From NCBI RefSeq assembly GCF_001653715.1, contig NZ_LWHQ01000017.1:44591-108590 (forward strand): a stretch of DNA of 64,000 nt. The letters are read 5' to 3'. Of this stretch, positions 46,968 through 55,417 are shown in pieces. Below the pieces are notes generated by a model that saw nothing but the letters and a program-made list of their open reading frames with translations, made no database searches and was not told the origin of the DNA. Each line of letters begins with the position of its first letter. Within the stretch, counting starts at the first letter, position 1. Source of the stretch: Methylobacterium platani. GTDB lineage: Bacteria; Pseudomonadota; Alphaproteobacteria; Rhizobiales; Beijerinckiaceae. The position numbers were made by a program, and so were the translations under genes.

Positions 46968-47408
46968 CTACTCCTTCTCCAGGATCGACACGGTCCCGTC
47001 GCGCTCGACGATCGCGACGGCGACCCGGTCGAGGTCGTCGAGCTTCTCCTGGCGGGCGGCGGTGCGGATATCGGCCTGCTGCATCCGCAGGCGGCGCATC
47101 GCGGTCTCGTTCCAGCGGCCGTCGCGGAAGACCACGATCGGCGTGCCGTCGACGATGCGCTCGAACCAGACGAAGCGCAGCTTCAGCCACGACACCGCGA
47201 CATGCATGAGACCGACGGTGAACAGCGCGCTCATCGCGCCGACGAAGGAGCGGTCGTCGCCGAGCACGGCGCTGACCGAGAGGCCGCCGAACAGGAACAG
47301 CACCACCATGTCGATCGGCGCCTGCTGGCTCGCGGTGCGGCGCCCGATCAGCCGGATCACGAACAGCACGATGACGTAGGCCGCGGCGGCCTTGAGGACG
47401 GTGTTCAT
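46968..47408 (-). CDS. DUF421 (YetF-like) membrane protein
   Basis: This 146-residue protein has two or three helices near the N terminus (VLKAAAAYVIVLFVIRLIGRR with the family block ASQQAPIDMVVLFLFG), then a cytosolic domain WFERIVDGTPIVVFRDGRWNE and MRRLRMQQADI as in the YetF/DUF421 family. Function is unknown. It is the second gene of a pair: the upstream partner ends two bases before ATG 47408. The 3' end faces the isomerase gene. Confidence 0.87.
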   Translation of the reverse strand: MNTVLKAAAAYVIVLFVIRLIGRRTASQQAPIDMVVLFLFGGLSVSAVLGDDRSFVGAMSALFTVGLMHVAVSWLKLRFVWFERIVDGTPIVVFRDGRWNETAMRRLRMQQADIRTAARQEKLDDLDRVAVAIVERDGTVSILEKE

Positions 47409-47410
47409 CG

Positions 47411-47932
47411 CTAGGGCACCGCGAATTGCGACCAGGACAGGGTCTCGCCTTGGTCCAGGCGAGCGGTGAGGTTCACGCCGCCGCGGAAGCTCGGCGAGCC
47501 GGTGAAGCGGATCACCGCGTGCGTCTCGCCCTTGAGCACCGGGAAGACGAGGCGGATGCTGCCGCCCGCGACCTGCCAGGTCTGCGGCCGCGGCGTGATG
47601 CTCTCGAGGCCGAACAGGTCGACGAGTTCCTTGGCGATCGTCACCGCGACTTGGTCGCCGCCGGGCGGGACCCTGGTGTCGAGCCGCACGATCGTCGGCG
47701 CGCCGAAGCGGGCCACCGGCTCGTAGTGGATCACGATCGACCCGTCGCCGTTGGAGCGGGTATGCTCGCTGAACGGCCCCCGCCCGAGGAGGCCGAGCGC
47801 GCAGACGACCACGAAGGCCAGCATCAGCCAGCGCCCGGCGAGCTCCGCCCGGCGCCAGCGATCCTCGAAGCCGGGGTAGAAGCCGGCCGCGATCTCCTCG
47901 CGCATCGGCGGATCGTCGTGGATGATCTTCAC
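47411..47932 (-). CDS. Single-pass membrane protein, partner of DUF421 protein
   Basis: The product has 173 residues: a cytosolic N-terminus (VKIIHDDPPMREEIAAGFYP), one membrane helix (WLMLAFVVVCALGLLG, about residues 36-51), then a beta-rich external domain ending SWSQFAVP. The family is not recognised by name. GTG 47932 has GAGGGAGG five bases upstream. Tight linkage to the DUF421 gene (two bases) points to a common function at the membrane. Confidence 0.75.
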   Translation of the reverse strand: MKIIHDDPPMREEIAAGFYPGFEDRWRRAELAGRWLMLAFVVVCALGLLGRGPFSEHTRSNGDGSIVIHYEPVARFGAPTIVRLDTRVPPGGDQVAVTIAKELVDLFGLESITPRPQTWQVAGGSIRLVFPVLKGETHAVIRFTGSPSFRGGVNLTARLDQGETLSWSQFAVP

Positions 47933-48340
47933 GGGGCCTCCCTCGTCGCGAGCGGCCCGCCGCAGGGTTCCGCAGGGTCGCGGGCAACGACATAGCGTCA
48001 CGAGGCCGAACGGCCATGCCCTCAGGCAGGCTGGAACCCCTTTGCGGCCGGACCTTGAAGGGGACGCTGCGTCAGCCGGCCCCGCGATGGTGTCGGAGCC
48101 TCACCGATCCGGCCTGGGACAGCCCCGCGACGAACGGCTTCGCGATCGACCGGCTGCACGACCCCGTCGCGACCTGGACCCCATTCGGCTTGCTCGGGGG
48201 GAAGGCCGGCGCGGTGGCGAAGGGCCTGGCGGTCTTTGCCGTCTCGCTCGGCGCGAGCCGGGCCGGCGCCGCCCTGCTGCGGCGGGCGCCCCCGGTCGGA
48301 CGGGTGCTCTGAGCGATCGCGGCCCCGTCGTCGCCGGCTC
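47933..48340. other. Intergenic region with one doubtful small ORF
   Basis: This gap lies upstream of the DUF421 pair and downstream of the MFS gene. It should hold the promoter for the pair. A plus-strand frame at 48016-48312 is listed separately with low confidence. No hairpin terminator with a T-run is seen. Confidence 0.4.
48016..48312 (+). CDS. Doubtful small protein
   Basis: The frame would give 98 residues ending KAGAVAKGLAVFAVSLGASRAGAALLRRAPPVGRVL, with a hydrophobic stretch near the end. ATG 48016 has no good ribosome site and the N-terminal half looks like random GC-rich translation. It is in an otherwise empty stretch, which is the only reason to list it; it could equally be spurious. 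Confidence 0.25.
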   Translation: MPSGRLEPLCGRTLKGTLRQPAPRWCRSLTDPAWDSPATNGFAIDRLHDPVATWTPFGLLGGKAGAVAKGLAVFAVSLGASRAGAALLRRAPPVGRVL

Positions 48341-49708
48341 TCAGCCCCGCACGGCCGAGGCGTTCGCCGGCAGCGTCGCCGCGGGCGCCTCCGGCTCGCC
48401 GGCCGCGACCCAGCGCAGGCACAGGGCGGCGGCGAGCATCGGCAGGGCGAGCGCCATGCAGTAATCCGGCCGCTCCCAGCCCGCCGCCATCAGCATCCCG
48501 GCAAGGGCCGGACCGGTGACGGCGCCGAGGCGGCCGACGCTCATGGCAAGCCCGGTGCCGGTGGTGCGCACCGGCGCGGGGAAGATCGGCGGCACCACGG
48601 CGTACATCGCGTTGATCGAGCCGTAGAGGCAGAAGCCGATGGCGAGGGCGGCGGCGAGCAGAGCGGCCGGCGTCGCCGGGACGTGGCCGAAGAGCGTGGC
48701 GGCGAGGAACAGCCCGGCCATGAAGGCGGCGGCGAGCCGGCGCGTCCCGGCCTTCCGGGCGACGAACCCGAACAGCAGGCAGCCGACCGCGCCGCCGAGA
48801 TTCATCAGCATCGCCCCCGAGATGCCGCCGCTGACGCCGAGGCCCAGCTCGGTCAGCACCTTCGGGGTCCAGCTGAGGAAGAAGTAGCAGGTCGTCATCA
48901 CGCAGAAATACGCCGCGCAGGCCGCGAGCGTCCGGGTGCGGTAGGGCGGGCGGGCGATGGCCGCGAGGCTGGTGCCGGCCTCGGCCTCGGCGCGCAAGGG
49001 GGCGGGCAGGGCGGCCAGCGCCGGCCGGCCGAGGCGGGCGAGCACCCGGTTGACCTTAGGTAGCGCCCCGGCCGGCCGTCGGGCGATGAGGTAGTCGAGG
49101 GATTCCGGCAGGAAGGCCAGCACCGCCGGCACGAGGGCCAAAGCCACGAGGCCGCCGAAGACGTAGACCGAGCGCCAGCCATACGCGGCGATGAGGTAGA
49201 CCGAGAACGCCCCCCCGAGGGTTGCGCCGAGCGGATAGCCGAGCGACATCAGCGAGATCGACAGGTTGCGCCAGCGGTCGGTGGCGTATTCGGCCACCAC
49301 GATGTTGACGGTGGCGAGGCCCCCGCCGATGCCGAGGCCGGTGAACAGCCGCACCAGGGCAAGCTCGGTCAGGGTGCCCGCCGCGGCGGCCGCCAGCATG
49401 CCGGTGCACAGGATGGCGAGGCACAGGAGCAGGGTGGTGCGCCGGCCGAACCGGTCGCTCAAGGGGGCGATCAGCAGCGCGCCGAGCCCCATCCCGGCGA
49501 GCCCGGCGCTGAACAGCAGGCCGAGATCGGTCGGCTTCAGGGCGAAGTCCTTGGCGATCGAGGCCGCCGTGAAGGCGACCACCAGCACGTCGAAGCCGTC
49601 GAGCGCGCAGATCAGCACGCAGACGGCGACGGCGGCGACCTGGAACGGGGTCATGGCGCCCTGGCGGATGGCGGCGCGGGGGTCGGATGCGTCCTGTGCG
49701 ATGGCCAT
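48341..49708 (-). CDS. MFS transporter, aromatic acid:H+ symporter type
   Basis: A 455-residue carrier with 12 predicted helices. The first, MTPFQVAAVAVCVLICALDGFDVLVVAF, carries the DGFD signature of the aromatic-acid:proton symporter group (PcaK, BenK, VanK), and LIAPLSDRFGRRTTLL is the MFS loop 2-3 motif. It imports a benzoate-like acid with protons. GGGAGGACC precedes ATG 49708. The neighbouring vanillate-demethylase-like genes support an aromatic methoxy acid as substrate. Confidence 0.9.
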   Translation of the reverse strand: MAIAQDASDPRAAIRQGAMTPFQVAAVAVCVLICALDGFDVLVVAFTAASIAKDFALKPTDLGLLFSAGLAGMGLGALLIAPLSDRFGRRTTLLLCLAILCTGMLAAAAAGTLTELALVRLFTGLGIGGGLATVNIVVAEYATDRWRNLSISLMSLGYPLGATLGGAFSVYLIAAYGWRSVYVFGGLVALALVPAVLAFLPESLDYLIARRPAGALPKVNRVLARLGRPALAALPAPLRAEAEAGTSLAAIARPPYRTRTLAACAAYFCVMTTCYFFLSWTPKVLTELGLGVSGGISGAMLMNLGGAVGCLLFGFVARKAGTRRLAAAFMAGLFLAATLFGHVPATPAALLAAALAIGFCLYGSINAMYAVVPPIFPAPVRTTGTGLAMSVGRLGAVTGPALAGMLMAAGWERPDYCMALALPMLAAALCLRWVAAGEPEAPAATLPANASAVRG

Positions 49709-49864
49709 GGCGGTCCTCCCAAAGAGTGCGATCGTCTTTTTCTGATGATGCCCTGGTGCCGACACTCACCGGGTCAATCCGGGGCCGCGCGGCGGACCCC
49801 GGAATGACGATGGAGGCCGGTGAGGTGCGTCCGCGGCTCGATCACAGGCCGAGGAGTACAGACG

Positions 49865-50836
49865 TCACCCCGCCCGGTCCGCCGTATCGATGGTGATCCC
49901 GCCGCCGACCACCCGCGAGACGCAGGTGCAGAGCTGGGCGTTCGTCGCCTTCTGGGCGTCGCTGAAGAACACGTCGCGGTGGTCGACCGTGCCGTCGGTG
50001 TCGAGGATCTTCACCGTGCACAGGCCGCATTCGCCGCGCCGGCAATCGTGGATCATGCCCACACCCGCCGCCTCCAGCGCCTCCAGCATGGTCCGGTTGC
50101 GCGGGACCGTGATCTCTTTCGACAGCCGCGGGATGCGGACCGTGAACGCCTCGGTGGCGTGGCGGCCGCCGGTGCCGAAGGTCTCGAAGCGCAAGCCCTG
50201 CGCCGGCCGGCCCGATTCCGCCCAGGCCCGACGGCCCGCCTCCATCATCCCGTAGGGCCCGCACAGATAGGCCTCGCCGCCGGGCGGCAGATCCGCGATC
50301 GCCGCTGCGAGGTCGATCCGCCCGCCGGCCTCGTCGGTGACGGTCCGGAGCGCGTCGCCGATCCGCGTCCGCAAGTCGTCGGCGAGCGCCAGGTCCTGCC
50401 GGGTCCGCGCCGCGTAGAGCAGGCGGAACGGGCTGCCTGCCCCGTGCAGGGCCAGCGCCATGGCGTGCAGCGGCGTGATGCCGATGCCGCCGGCGACGAG
50501 CAGGTAGCCGGGCCGGCCGGGGGTGAGGCCGAAATGGTTGCGCGGGCCCGAGATGCTCAAGCGGGCGCCGGGCTCCAGCCCGTGCATGTAGGCCGAACCG
50601 CCGCGGCTGTCGGGCAGCCGCTTCACGGCGATGCGGTAGAGCCCGTCGGCACCCGAATCGAGCAGCGAGTAGGACCGGGTATCCGGCCGCTCGCCGATCA
50701 TCACCGCCACCCCGAGATGGCTGCCGGGCGGGATCGGGGCGACCGACCCCGTCGGCTCGATTTCCAGGAGGCGGATGTCGGGCGTCAGCGCCCGGGCGGC
50801 GCGCAGGCGCGCCGGCTGCCAGTCGGTCGCGGCCAT
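49865..50836 (-). CDS. Vanillate-demethylase-type reductase (ferredoxin/flavin)
   Basis: The 323-residue protein has the phthalate dioxygenase reductase order: FMN-binding block RSYSLLDSGADGLYRIAVKR, NAD-binding LVAGGIGITPLHAMA and LCGPYGMMEA, and a C-terminal plant-type 2Fe-2S domain CRRGECGLCTVKILD with QLCTCVSR as fourth ligand. It delivers electrons from NAD(P)H to the Rieske oxygenase encoded just before it, five bases away. VanB is the best-known relative; the exact substrate is inferred. Confidence 0.9.
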   Translation of the reverse strand: MAATDWQPARLRAARALTPDIRLLEIEPTGSVAPIPPGSHLGVAVMIGERPDTRSYSLLDSGADGLYRIAVKRLPDSRGGSAYMHGLEPGARLSISGPRNHFGLTPGRPGYLLVAGGIGITPLHAMALALHGAGSPFRLLYAARTRQDLALADDLRTRIGDALRTVTDEAGGRIDLAAAIADLPPGGEAYLCGPYGMMEAGRRAWAESGRPAQGLRFETFGTGGRHATEAFTVRIPRLSKEITVPRNRTMLEALEAAGVGMIHDCRRGECGLCTVKILDTDGTVDHRDVFFSDAQKATNAQLCTCVSRVVGGGITIDTADRAG

Positions 50837-50841
50837 GGCGG

Positions 50842-51930
50842 CTACTCCGCGGCGAGGCCGACAGGCGCGGACGCCTTGGCCGGGTCGCGGCCCTCCCGCG
50901 CCATCATGCCGTCGATCAGGCGATGCGCCCACAGGGCGCCGGCATCGATGTTGAGGTTGTAGAACGGCTGGCGCGGCTGGCGGTCGATCGCCCGCTGCTG
51001 GGCCTCCAGCACGTCGTGGTCCTGGTCGTAGACGCCCTTGCCGTCGTTGACGTGGGCGCGGTTGAGGGCCTTCGTCAGCTCCTCGTCGTCGGTGCGCCAG
51101 CTGCGCACGAAGTTCCAGAAATAGTGGCAGCTCGTCGCGGTCTCCGGGGTGATGGCGGCCAGGAAGAAGCCGTTGACGCCCTGGCTGCGGTCGCCCTGGC
51201 GGGCGCCGGTGCCGGCGAGCGCCACGCCGACATCGCCGGCCACCACCGTCGGCGCCTCGAACCGGATGACCTGCCAGCGGTCGACATGGCCGGGCCGGCC
51301 CAGGTTCCGCGCCCAGAACGGCGGCGGCTCGATGTTCTCCATCCAGCGCTCGACCGTGACGCAACGGTCGGTATGCGTCACCTCGAACGGGCTGCGGGTG
51401 ATGGCGTCGTCGCCGATGCTGCCGGCATGGACGTAGGTCTCGTGGGTCAGGTCCATCAGGTTGTCGATGACGAGGCGGTAATTGCACTTCAGGCCATAGA
51501 AGGTGCCGCCCTCGCCGACCCACGGCGCGTCGCTGTTCCAGTGGAAGTCCGGCACGAGGTCGGGATCGGCGAGCGCCGGGTCGCCCATCCAGAGCCAGAC
51601 CAGGCGGTAGCGCTCCACCGCCGGGAAGGCGCGCACGCAGGCCGAGGGGTTGATCGTCTCCTGCGCCGGCATGAAGGTGCAGCGGCCGGTCGCGTCGAAG
51701 ACGAGGCCGTGATAGCCGCACATCACCTGGTCGCCCTTGAGGTGGCCGAGCGAGAGCGGCAGCAGCCGGTGCCAGCAGGCATCCTCGAGCGCCGCGACGG
51801 CGCCGTCGGTGCGGCGGTAGAGCACCACGTCCTTGTCGCAGATCCGGCGCGGCGTCAGTTCGCGGCCGATCTCGTGGCCCCAGGCGGCGGCGTACCAGGC
51901 GTTCAGGGGGAAGCCCTTGGCGTCCGTCAT
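50842..51930 (-). CDS. Rieske oxygenase, vanillate O-demethylase-like
   Basis: The 362-residue oxygenase has the Rieske centre CWHRLLPLSLGHLKGDQVMC followed by GYHG (one Cys-x-His, one Cys-x2-His pair), and the mononuclear iron site DNLMDLTHETYVH with the bridging Asp. The start MTDAKGFPLNAWYAAAWGHEIG is VanA-like, and length matches. It removes a methyl group from a methoxy aromatic acid, giving formaldehyde, which a methylotroph can use. Start is ATG 51930. The divergent AraC gene is its likely regulator. Confidence 0.9.
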   Translation of the reverse strand: MTDAKGFPLNAWYAAAWGHEIGRELTPRRICDKDVVLYRRTDGAVAALEDACWHRLLPLSLGHLKGDQVMCGYHGLVFDATGRCTFMPAQETINPSACVRAFPAVERYRLVWLWMGDPALADPDLVPDFHWNSDAPWVGEGGTFYGLKCNYRLVIDNLMDLTHETYVHAGSIGDDAITRSPFEVTHTDRCVTVERWMENIEPPPFWARNLGRPGHVDRWQVIRFEAPTVVAGDVGVALAGTGARQGDRSQGVNGFFLAAITPETATSCHYFWNFVRSWRTDDEELTKALNRAHVNDGKGVYDQDHDVLEAQQRAIDRQPRQPFYNLNIDAGALWAHRLIDGMMAREGRDPAKASAPVGLAAE

Positions 51931-52243
51931 CGTTCTCTCCCTCGTCGTCCTGAGGACCCGCGGGTCTGTCGCCGCGCTGGAGGTCCGGGCGTGCGGCGGC
52001 GGGCTTGGCCGTATCGGGTCGCCGGGCGAAGGCTCCGGAGCCTTTCGCCGGCCAGCCGGCCGATGTTGCGCCGCACACAGGTTTCGCGTGCCGGATCAGC
52101 CGTTTGGAACTGGTCCGGTTCGATATCCGGACGCTAGCCGGCCCTCGCGGGGCCGGCCATGGACGCGACCCGGAATTTCTTGGACGGATCCGGCGCCCGG
52201 CGTTAGCCTCGGACCGCGGAGGCGGGACGGGGAGGAGGCGGCG
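51931..52243. promoter_or_regulatory. Divergent control region between oxygenase operon and AraC gene
   Basis: This 313-base region should hold both promoters. An imperfect 15-base palindrome (52107-52121, arms GAACTGG and CCGGTTC, one mismatch) is a candidate operator. A GGGGAGGAGG ribosome site lies just before ATG 52244. No gene is supported in it. Confidence 0.45.
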
Positions 52244-53146
52244 ATGCCGGTGCGGCGGGAGCGGCCGATCCCGGTCTTTCGCCTGTACGGCGAGACCGCC
52301 GCGGCCACGGTGCCGAGCTTCGTCCATGCCGAGCGGATCGGCACCAGCGCGGCCCTGCACGACTGGGAGATCGCGCCCCATCGCCACGGCGCGCTGACGC
52401 AGGGGCTCGTCGTCACGCGCGGCCACGGCGCCCTGTCGCTCGACGGGCATCGCGAGGCGTTCGCCGCGCCCTGGCTGGTCTGGGTGCCGTCCGGCGTGGT
52501 GCACGCCTTCTCGTTCCGGCCCGGGACCGACGGGGTGGTCCTGTCCCTCGCCGACGACTTCCTCGCCGCCGTGCTCGATCCCGATCCCGAGACGGCGCGC
52601 CTGCGCGCCGCCGCCGAGGCGACGTTCAGCGGCCGTCCCGGCTCGCCCGAGGAGATCGACCTCGACCTGACGGGGCTCGCCGCGGCCCTGATGCGGGAGG
52701 CCGCCGGCGCCCTGCCGGGGGCGGCGAGCGCGGCGGCGGCGCTGGTCAAGCTCCTCGTCGTCGGCGTGCTGCGCAGCCGCGCCGCCCGCTCGATCACCGA
52801 GCCGGCGGCGCTCGCCCGCGCCGACCTGCACCGCCGCTTCCGCCGCCTGGTCGAGGCCCACCTGCGCGAGGGCTGGCCGGTCGCCCGCTTCGCCGCCGCG
52901 CTCGGGGTCAGCCCGGACCGGCTGCACGCCGCCTGCACCGAGGCGGTGCGGCGCTCGCCGCAGGGCATCCTGCACGACCGGCTGATGCTCGAGGCGAGGC
53001 GCAGCCTCCTCTACACCACGCTGCCGGTCTCGAAGATCGCCTTCGACCTCGGCTTCAACGATCCGGCCTATTTCTCGCGCTTCTTCGCGGCGCGGGCGGG
53101 GATGAGCCCGGCGGCGTTCCGGCGCCGCGATCAGGGGGAGGGGTGA
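52244..53146 (+). CDS. AraC family transcriptional regulator
   Basis: A 300-residue regulator. The N-terminal cupin domain shows HDWEIAPHRHGALTQGLVV and a later GVVHAFSF, typical of AraC_binding sensors in aromatic acid regulators (PobC-like). The C-terminal pair of helix-turn-helix motifs is in RFAAALGVSPDRLHAAC and VSKIAFDLGFNDPAYFSRFFAARAGMSPAAFR. It probably senses the aromatic acid and activates the divergent oxygenase operon. The last codons run into a G-rich tandem repeat. Confidence 0.9.
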   Translation: MPVRRERPIPVFRLYGETAAATVPSFVHAERIGTSAALHDWEIAPHRHGALTQGLVVTRGHGALSLDGHREAFAAPWLVWVPSGVVHAFSFRPGTDGVVLSLADDFLAAVLDPDPETARLRAAAEATFSGRPGSPEEIDLDLTGLAAALMREAAGALPGAASAAAALVKLLVVGVLRSRAARSITEPAALARADLHRRFRRLVEAHLREGWPVARFAAALGVSPDRLHAACTEAVRRSPQGILHDRLMLEARRSLLYTTLPVSKIAFDLGFNDPAYFSRFFAARAGMSPAAFRRRDQGEG

Positions 53147-53205
53147 GGGGAGGGGTGAGGGGGAGGGGTGAGGGGGAGGGGCAGGGGCAGGGGCAGGCGT
53201 GAGGG
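53134..53205. repeat. G-rich tandem repeat
   Basis: Units of 12-13 bases of the form GGGGAGGGGTGA are repeated about four times, then drift to GGGGCA units. The array starts inside the end of the AraC gene, so the stop codon is part of the first repeat, and ends before the convergent GGDEF gene. Slippage could vary the C-terminal residues. The G-runs could form quadruplexes. Confidence 0.75.
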
Positions 53206-53216
53206 GATCCGGGCGC

Positions 53217-54116
53217 TCAGCTCACCCGGTCGAACCGGTCCCCCGCCCCCGCCATCACCTGGTTGCGCCCGCCGGCCTTGGCCGCGTAGAGCGCCCGGTC
53301 GGCGCGGGCGAGCAGGGTTTCCAGGGTGTCGCCGGCGGTCCAGGCGGCGAGGCCGAGGCTGCCGGTGACCGGGATCGGGCCGCGGCGGCCCGGGACGCGC
53401 AGGCGGGCGCAGCCCTGGCGGATCCGCTCCGCCACCACCCCGGCGCTGCCGAGGCCGTGGCCGGGCATCAGCACGGCGAATTCCTCGCCGCCGATCCGGC
53501 CGGTGAGCGCCCCGGTCTCCCTGAGCAGGTCGGCGACGGCGCGGATTACCCGGTCGCCGCCGTCGTGGCCGTGCCGGTCGTTGATCGCCTTGAAGTGGTC
53601 GATGTCGATCATCAGGGCGCTGAGAAGGTCGTCGCCGGATCCGCGCCCCGCGAGGACGGCCTCGGCCCGGCGCAGGAAGCCGCCGCGGTTGAGGAGCTGG
53701 GTCAGCGGATCGGTCTCGGCGTCGCGGATCAGCTGGCGCTGCAGGGCGAGGGCGCGCTCGACCACCCGCAGGCGGGCATGCAGCGCGACGGCCTCCGGCG
53801 GCTTCACGATGAAGTCGTCGGCGCCGCTGTCGAGCACCTCGCCGAGCCGCCGCCCGGCCCGGTCGGCTGACATCGCGATCACGGCGAGCGGCCGCGTCGT
53901 GCCGGCGAGCGAGCGCAGGGACCAGCACAGTTCGAGCCCGCAGAGCGGCGCGACCTCGAGGCTGGTGATGACGCAGGCCACGTCCTCGTGGGCGGCGACG
54001 TGGGTGAGCGCCCGCTCGGAGTCGGAGAACGCATCGACCCGGTGCCCGCCCTCCTCGACGAGGCGGGCGACGGTCTTGCGCAGCAGCGAGCCGGGTTCGA
54101 CGAGGACGACGCGCAT
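53217..54116 (-). CDS. Diguanylate cyclase with degenerate receiver domain
   Basis: The product has 299 residues. The N-terminal 125 fold like a response-regulator receiver ([24 protein letters not shown] ... [12 protein letters not shown]), but the acidic pair after strand 1 is partly lost (VEPGS) and the phospho-acceptor position reads ITSLEV, without Asp; the Lys of strand 5 (VKPP) remains. The GGDEF domain has [35 protein letters not shown] and an intact GGEEF active site. It should make cyclic-di-GMP, but is unlikely to be controlled by phosphorylation. Confidence 0.88.
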   Translation of the reverse strand: MRVVLVEPGSLLRKTVARLVEEGGHRVDAFSDSERALTHVAAHEDVACVITSLEVAPLCGLELCWSLRSLAGTTRPLAVIAMSADRAGRRLGEVLDSGADDFIVKPPEAVALHARLRVVERALALQRQLIRDAETDPLTQLLNRGGFLRRAEAVLAGRGSGDDLLSALMIDIDHFKAINDRHGHDGGDRVIRAVADLLRETGALTGRIGGEEFAVLMPGHGLGSAGVVAERIRQGCARLRVPGRRGPIPVTGSLGLAAWTAGDTLETLLARADRALYAAKAGGRNQVMAGAGDRFDRVS

Positions 54117-54457
54117 CGGACCTTGCAGGGGATCCGGCCGCGCTCACGCCCGGCCATCGACGAAGAAGTTGTCGTCGAGCATCGGGCACAAAGCATAAGA
54201 GGCGGTTAATCGGCGGTCCGGCCGCCGCGCGGATCTTGGCATTGCTTCGGCCTGCCAAGATCTGTCGGCCTAGGCCGAGTCGGCGATCCCTGAAACTAGT
54301 ACGGAGCGGACGGGATTCGTGCCGGCACGGCGGCTCCGCTGGGCCCGGGCGCCGGGAGTGCCCCGCGGGCGTGCCGAGCTCCGCCGGACGGCGCCTGCTG
54401 GATTTCGCCGGCCAGATAGGGCATCGGGCATACATCCCCTTCGAGACACGGCGCCTC
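54117..54457. promoter_or_regulatory. Intergenic region with two strong palindromes
   Basis: A 10-base perfect inverted repeat (GATCTTGGCA at 54232-54241, complement at 54253-54262, 11-base loop) is followed directly by a perfect 14-base palindrome TCGGCCTAGGCCGA (54265-54278). They lie about 180 bases before maf. They could act as operators, a terminator for an unseen transcript, or a structured leader. No gene with a good ribosome site is seen here. Confidence 0.45.
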
Positions 54458-55105
54458 ATGACCGAGACTTCCCCGATCCCGCAGGCCGCGCGCCCGAAGC
54501 TCGTCCTCGCCTCGGCCTCGCCCCGGCGCCTCGCCCTGCTGCAGCAGGCGGGGCTGGAGCCGGACGCCCTGCTGCCGGCCGACCTCGACGAGGCGCCGCT
54601 GAAGGGCGAGAAGCCCCGCGACCTCGTGCGGCGGCTCGCCCGGGCCAAGCTCGACGTGGCGGCCGCCGCGGCCCGCGGCAGCGAGGAGCTGCGCCAGGGC
54701 TACGTGGTGGCGGCCGACACCGTGGTGGCGGTGGGCCGGCGCATCCTGCCGAAGGCCGAGGTGACCGACGAGGCCGCGGCCTGCCTGCGGCTGCTCTCCG
54801 GCCGGGCCCATCGGGTCTACACCGCGATCTGCGTGGTCGGCCCGAAGGACCGTCCCCGCGAGCGGCTGGTCGAGACCCGGGTGCGGTTCAAGCGCCTCTC
54901 GTCCCGCGAGATCGACAGCTATCTTGCCAGCGGCGAGTGGCGCGGCAAGGCCGGCGGCTACGCGATCCAGGGGCTCGCCGGCTCCTTCGTGGTCAAGCTC
55001 GTCGGGTCCTACAGCGCCGTCGTCGGCCTGCCGCTCTACGAGACGGTCGGGCTGCTCGAGGGCGAGGGGTTCCCGGTCCGCGGCGCCTGGCGCGACGCGG
55101 CCTAG
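54458..55105 (+). CDS. maf: Maf-like nucleotide pyrophosphatase
   Basis: A 215-residue Maf/HAM1-like enzyme. [19 protein letters not shown] (residues 14-32) is the signature, with [15 protein letters not shown], the metal-binding [11 protein letters not shown] and the late [16 protein letters not shown]. Members hydrolyse non-canonical or canonical nucleoside triphosphates to monophosphates. It is followed 18 bases later by yacG, a usual arrangement in Alphaproteobacteria. ATG 54458 is chosen by homology of the N terminus; in-frame codons continue upstream. Confidence 0.93.
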   Translation: MTETSPIPQAARPKLVLASASPRRLALLQQAGLEPDALLPADLDEAPLKGEKPRDLVRRLARAKLDVAAAAARGSEELRQGYVVAADTVVAVGRRILPKAEVTDEAAACLRLLSGRAHRVYTAICVVGPKDRPRERLVETRVRFKRLSSREIDSYLASGEWRGKAGGYAIQGLAGSFVVKLVGSYSAVVGLPLYETVGLLEGEGFPVRGAWRDAA

Positions 55106-55123
55106 GCCGGAAAAGGCGCCCCG

Positions 55124-55330
55124 ATGACGCCCGACGAGACGCCGCCCGACGCCGCCCCGGCGGCCGCCCCCTGCCCGATCTGCGGCAAGCCGGCCGCGCC
55201 CGCCTACACGCCGTTCTGCTCCAAGCGCTGCGCCGATGTCGACCTGCAGCGCTGGCTCAGCGGGCGCTACGCCATTCCCGGCCGGGACGAGGACGCCCTC
55301 GGCCAGGACGACGGCTCGCGGGAGGAGTGA
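55124..55330 (+). CDS. yacG: DNA gyrase inhibitor YacG-type zinc protein
   Basis: The 68-residue protein has the zinc site CPICGK (Cys17/Cys20) and [23 protein letters not shown] (Cys32/Cys36), the YacG signature, with an acidic tail. E. coli YacG binds GyrB and blocks gyrase. The N terminus is Pro/Ala-rich. It lies 18 bases after maf and is probably translated with it. Confidence 0.92.
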   Translation: MTPDETPPDAAPAAAPCPICGKPAAPAYTPFCSKRCADVDLQRWLSGRYAIPGRDEDALGQDDGSREE

Positions 55331-55417
55331 GGCAGACCGGGGGAGAGTGGGAACGGTGGGGGAGCTTCCCGGTTGACGGCGGCCTGTGACCCACCGACCG
55401 CCGGAGGCCGTCCCCCC

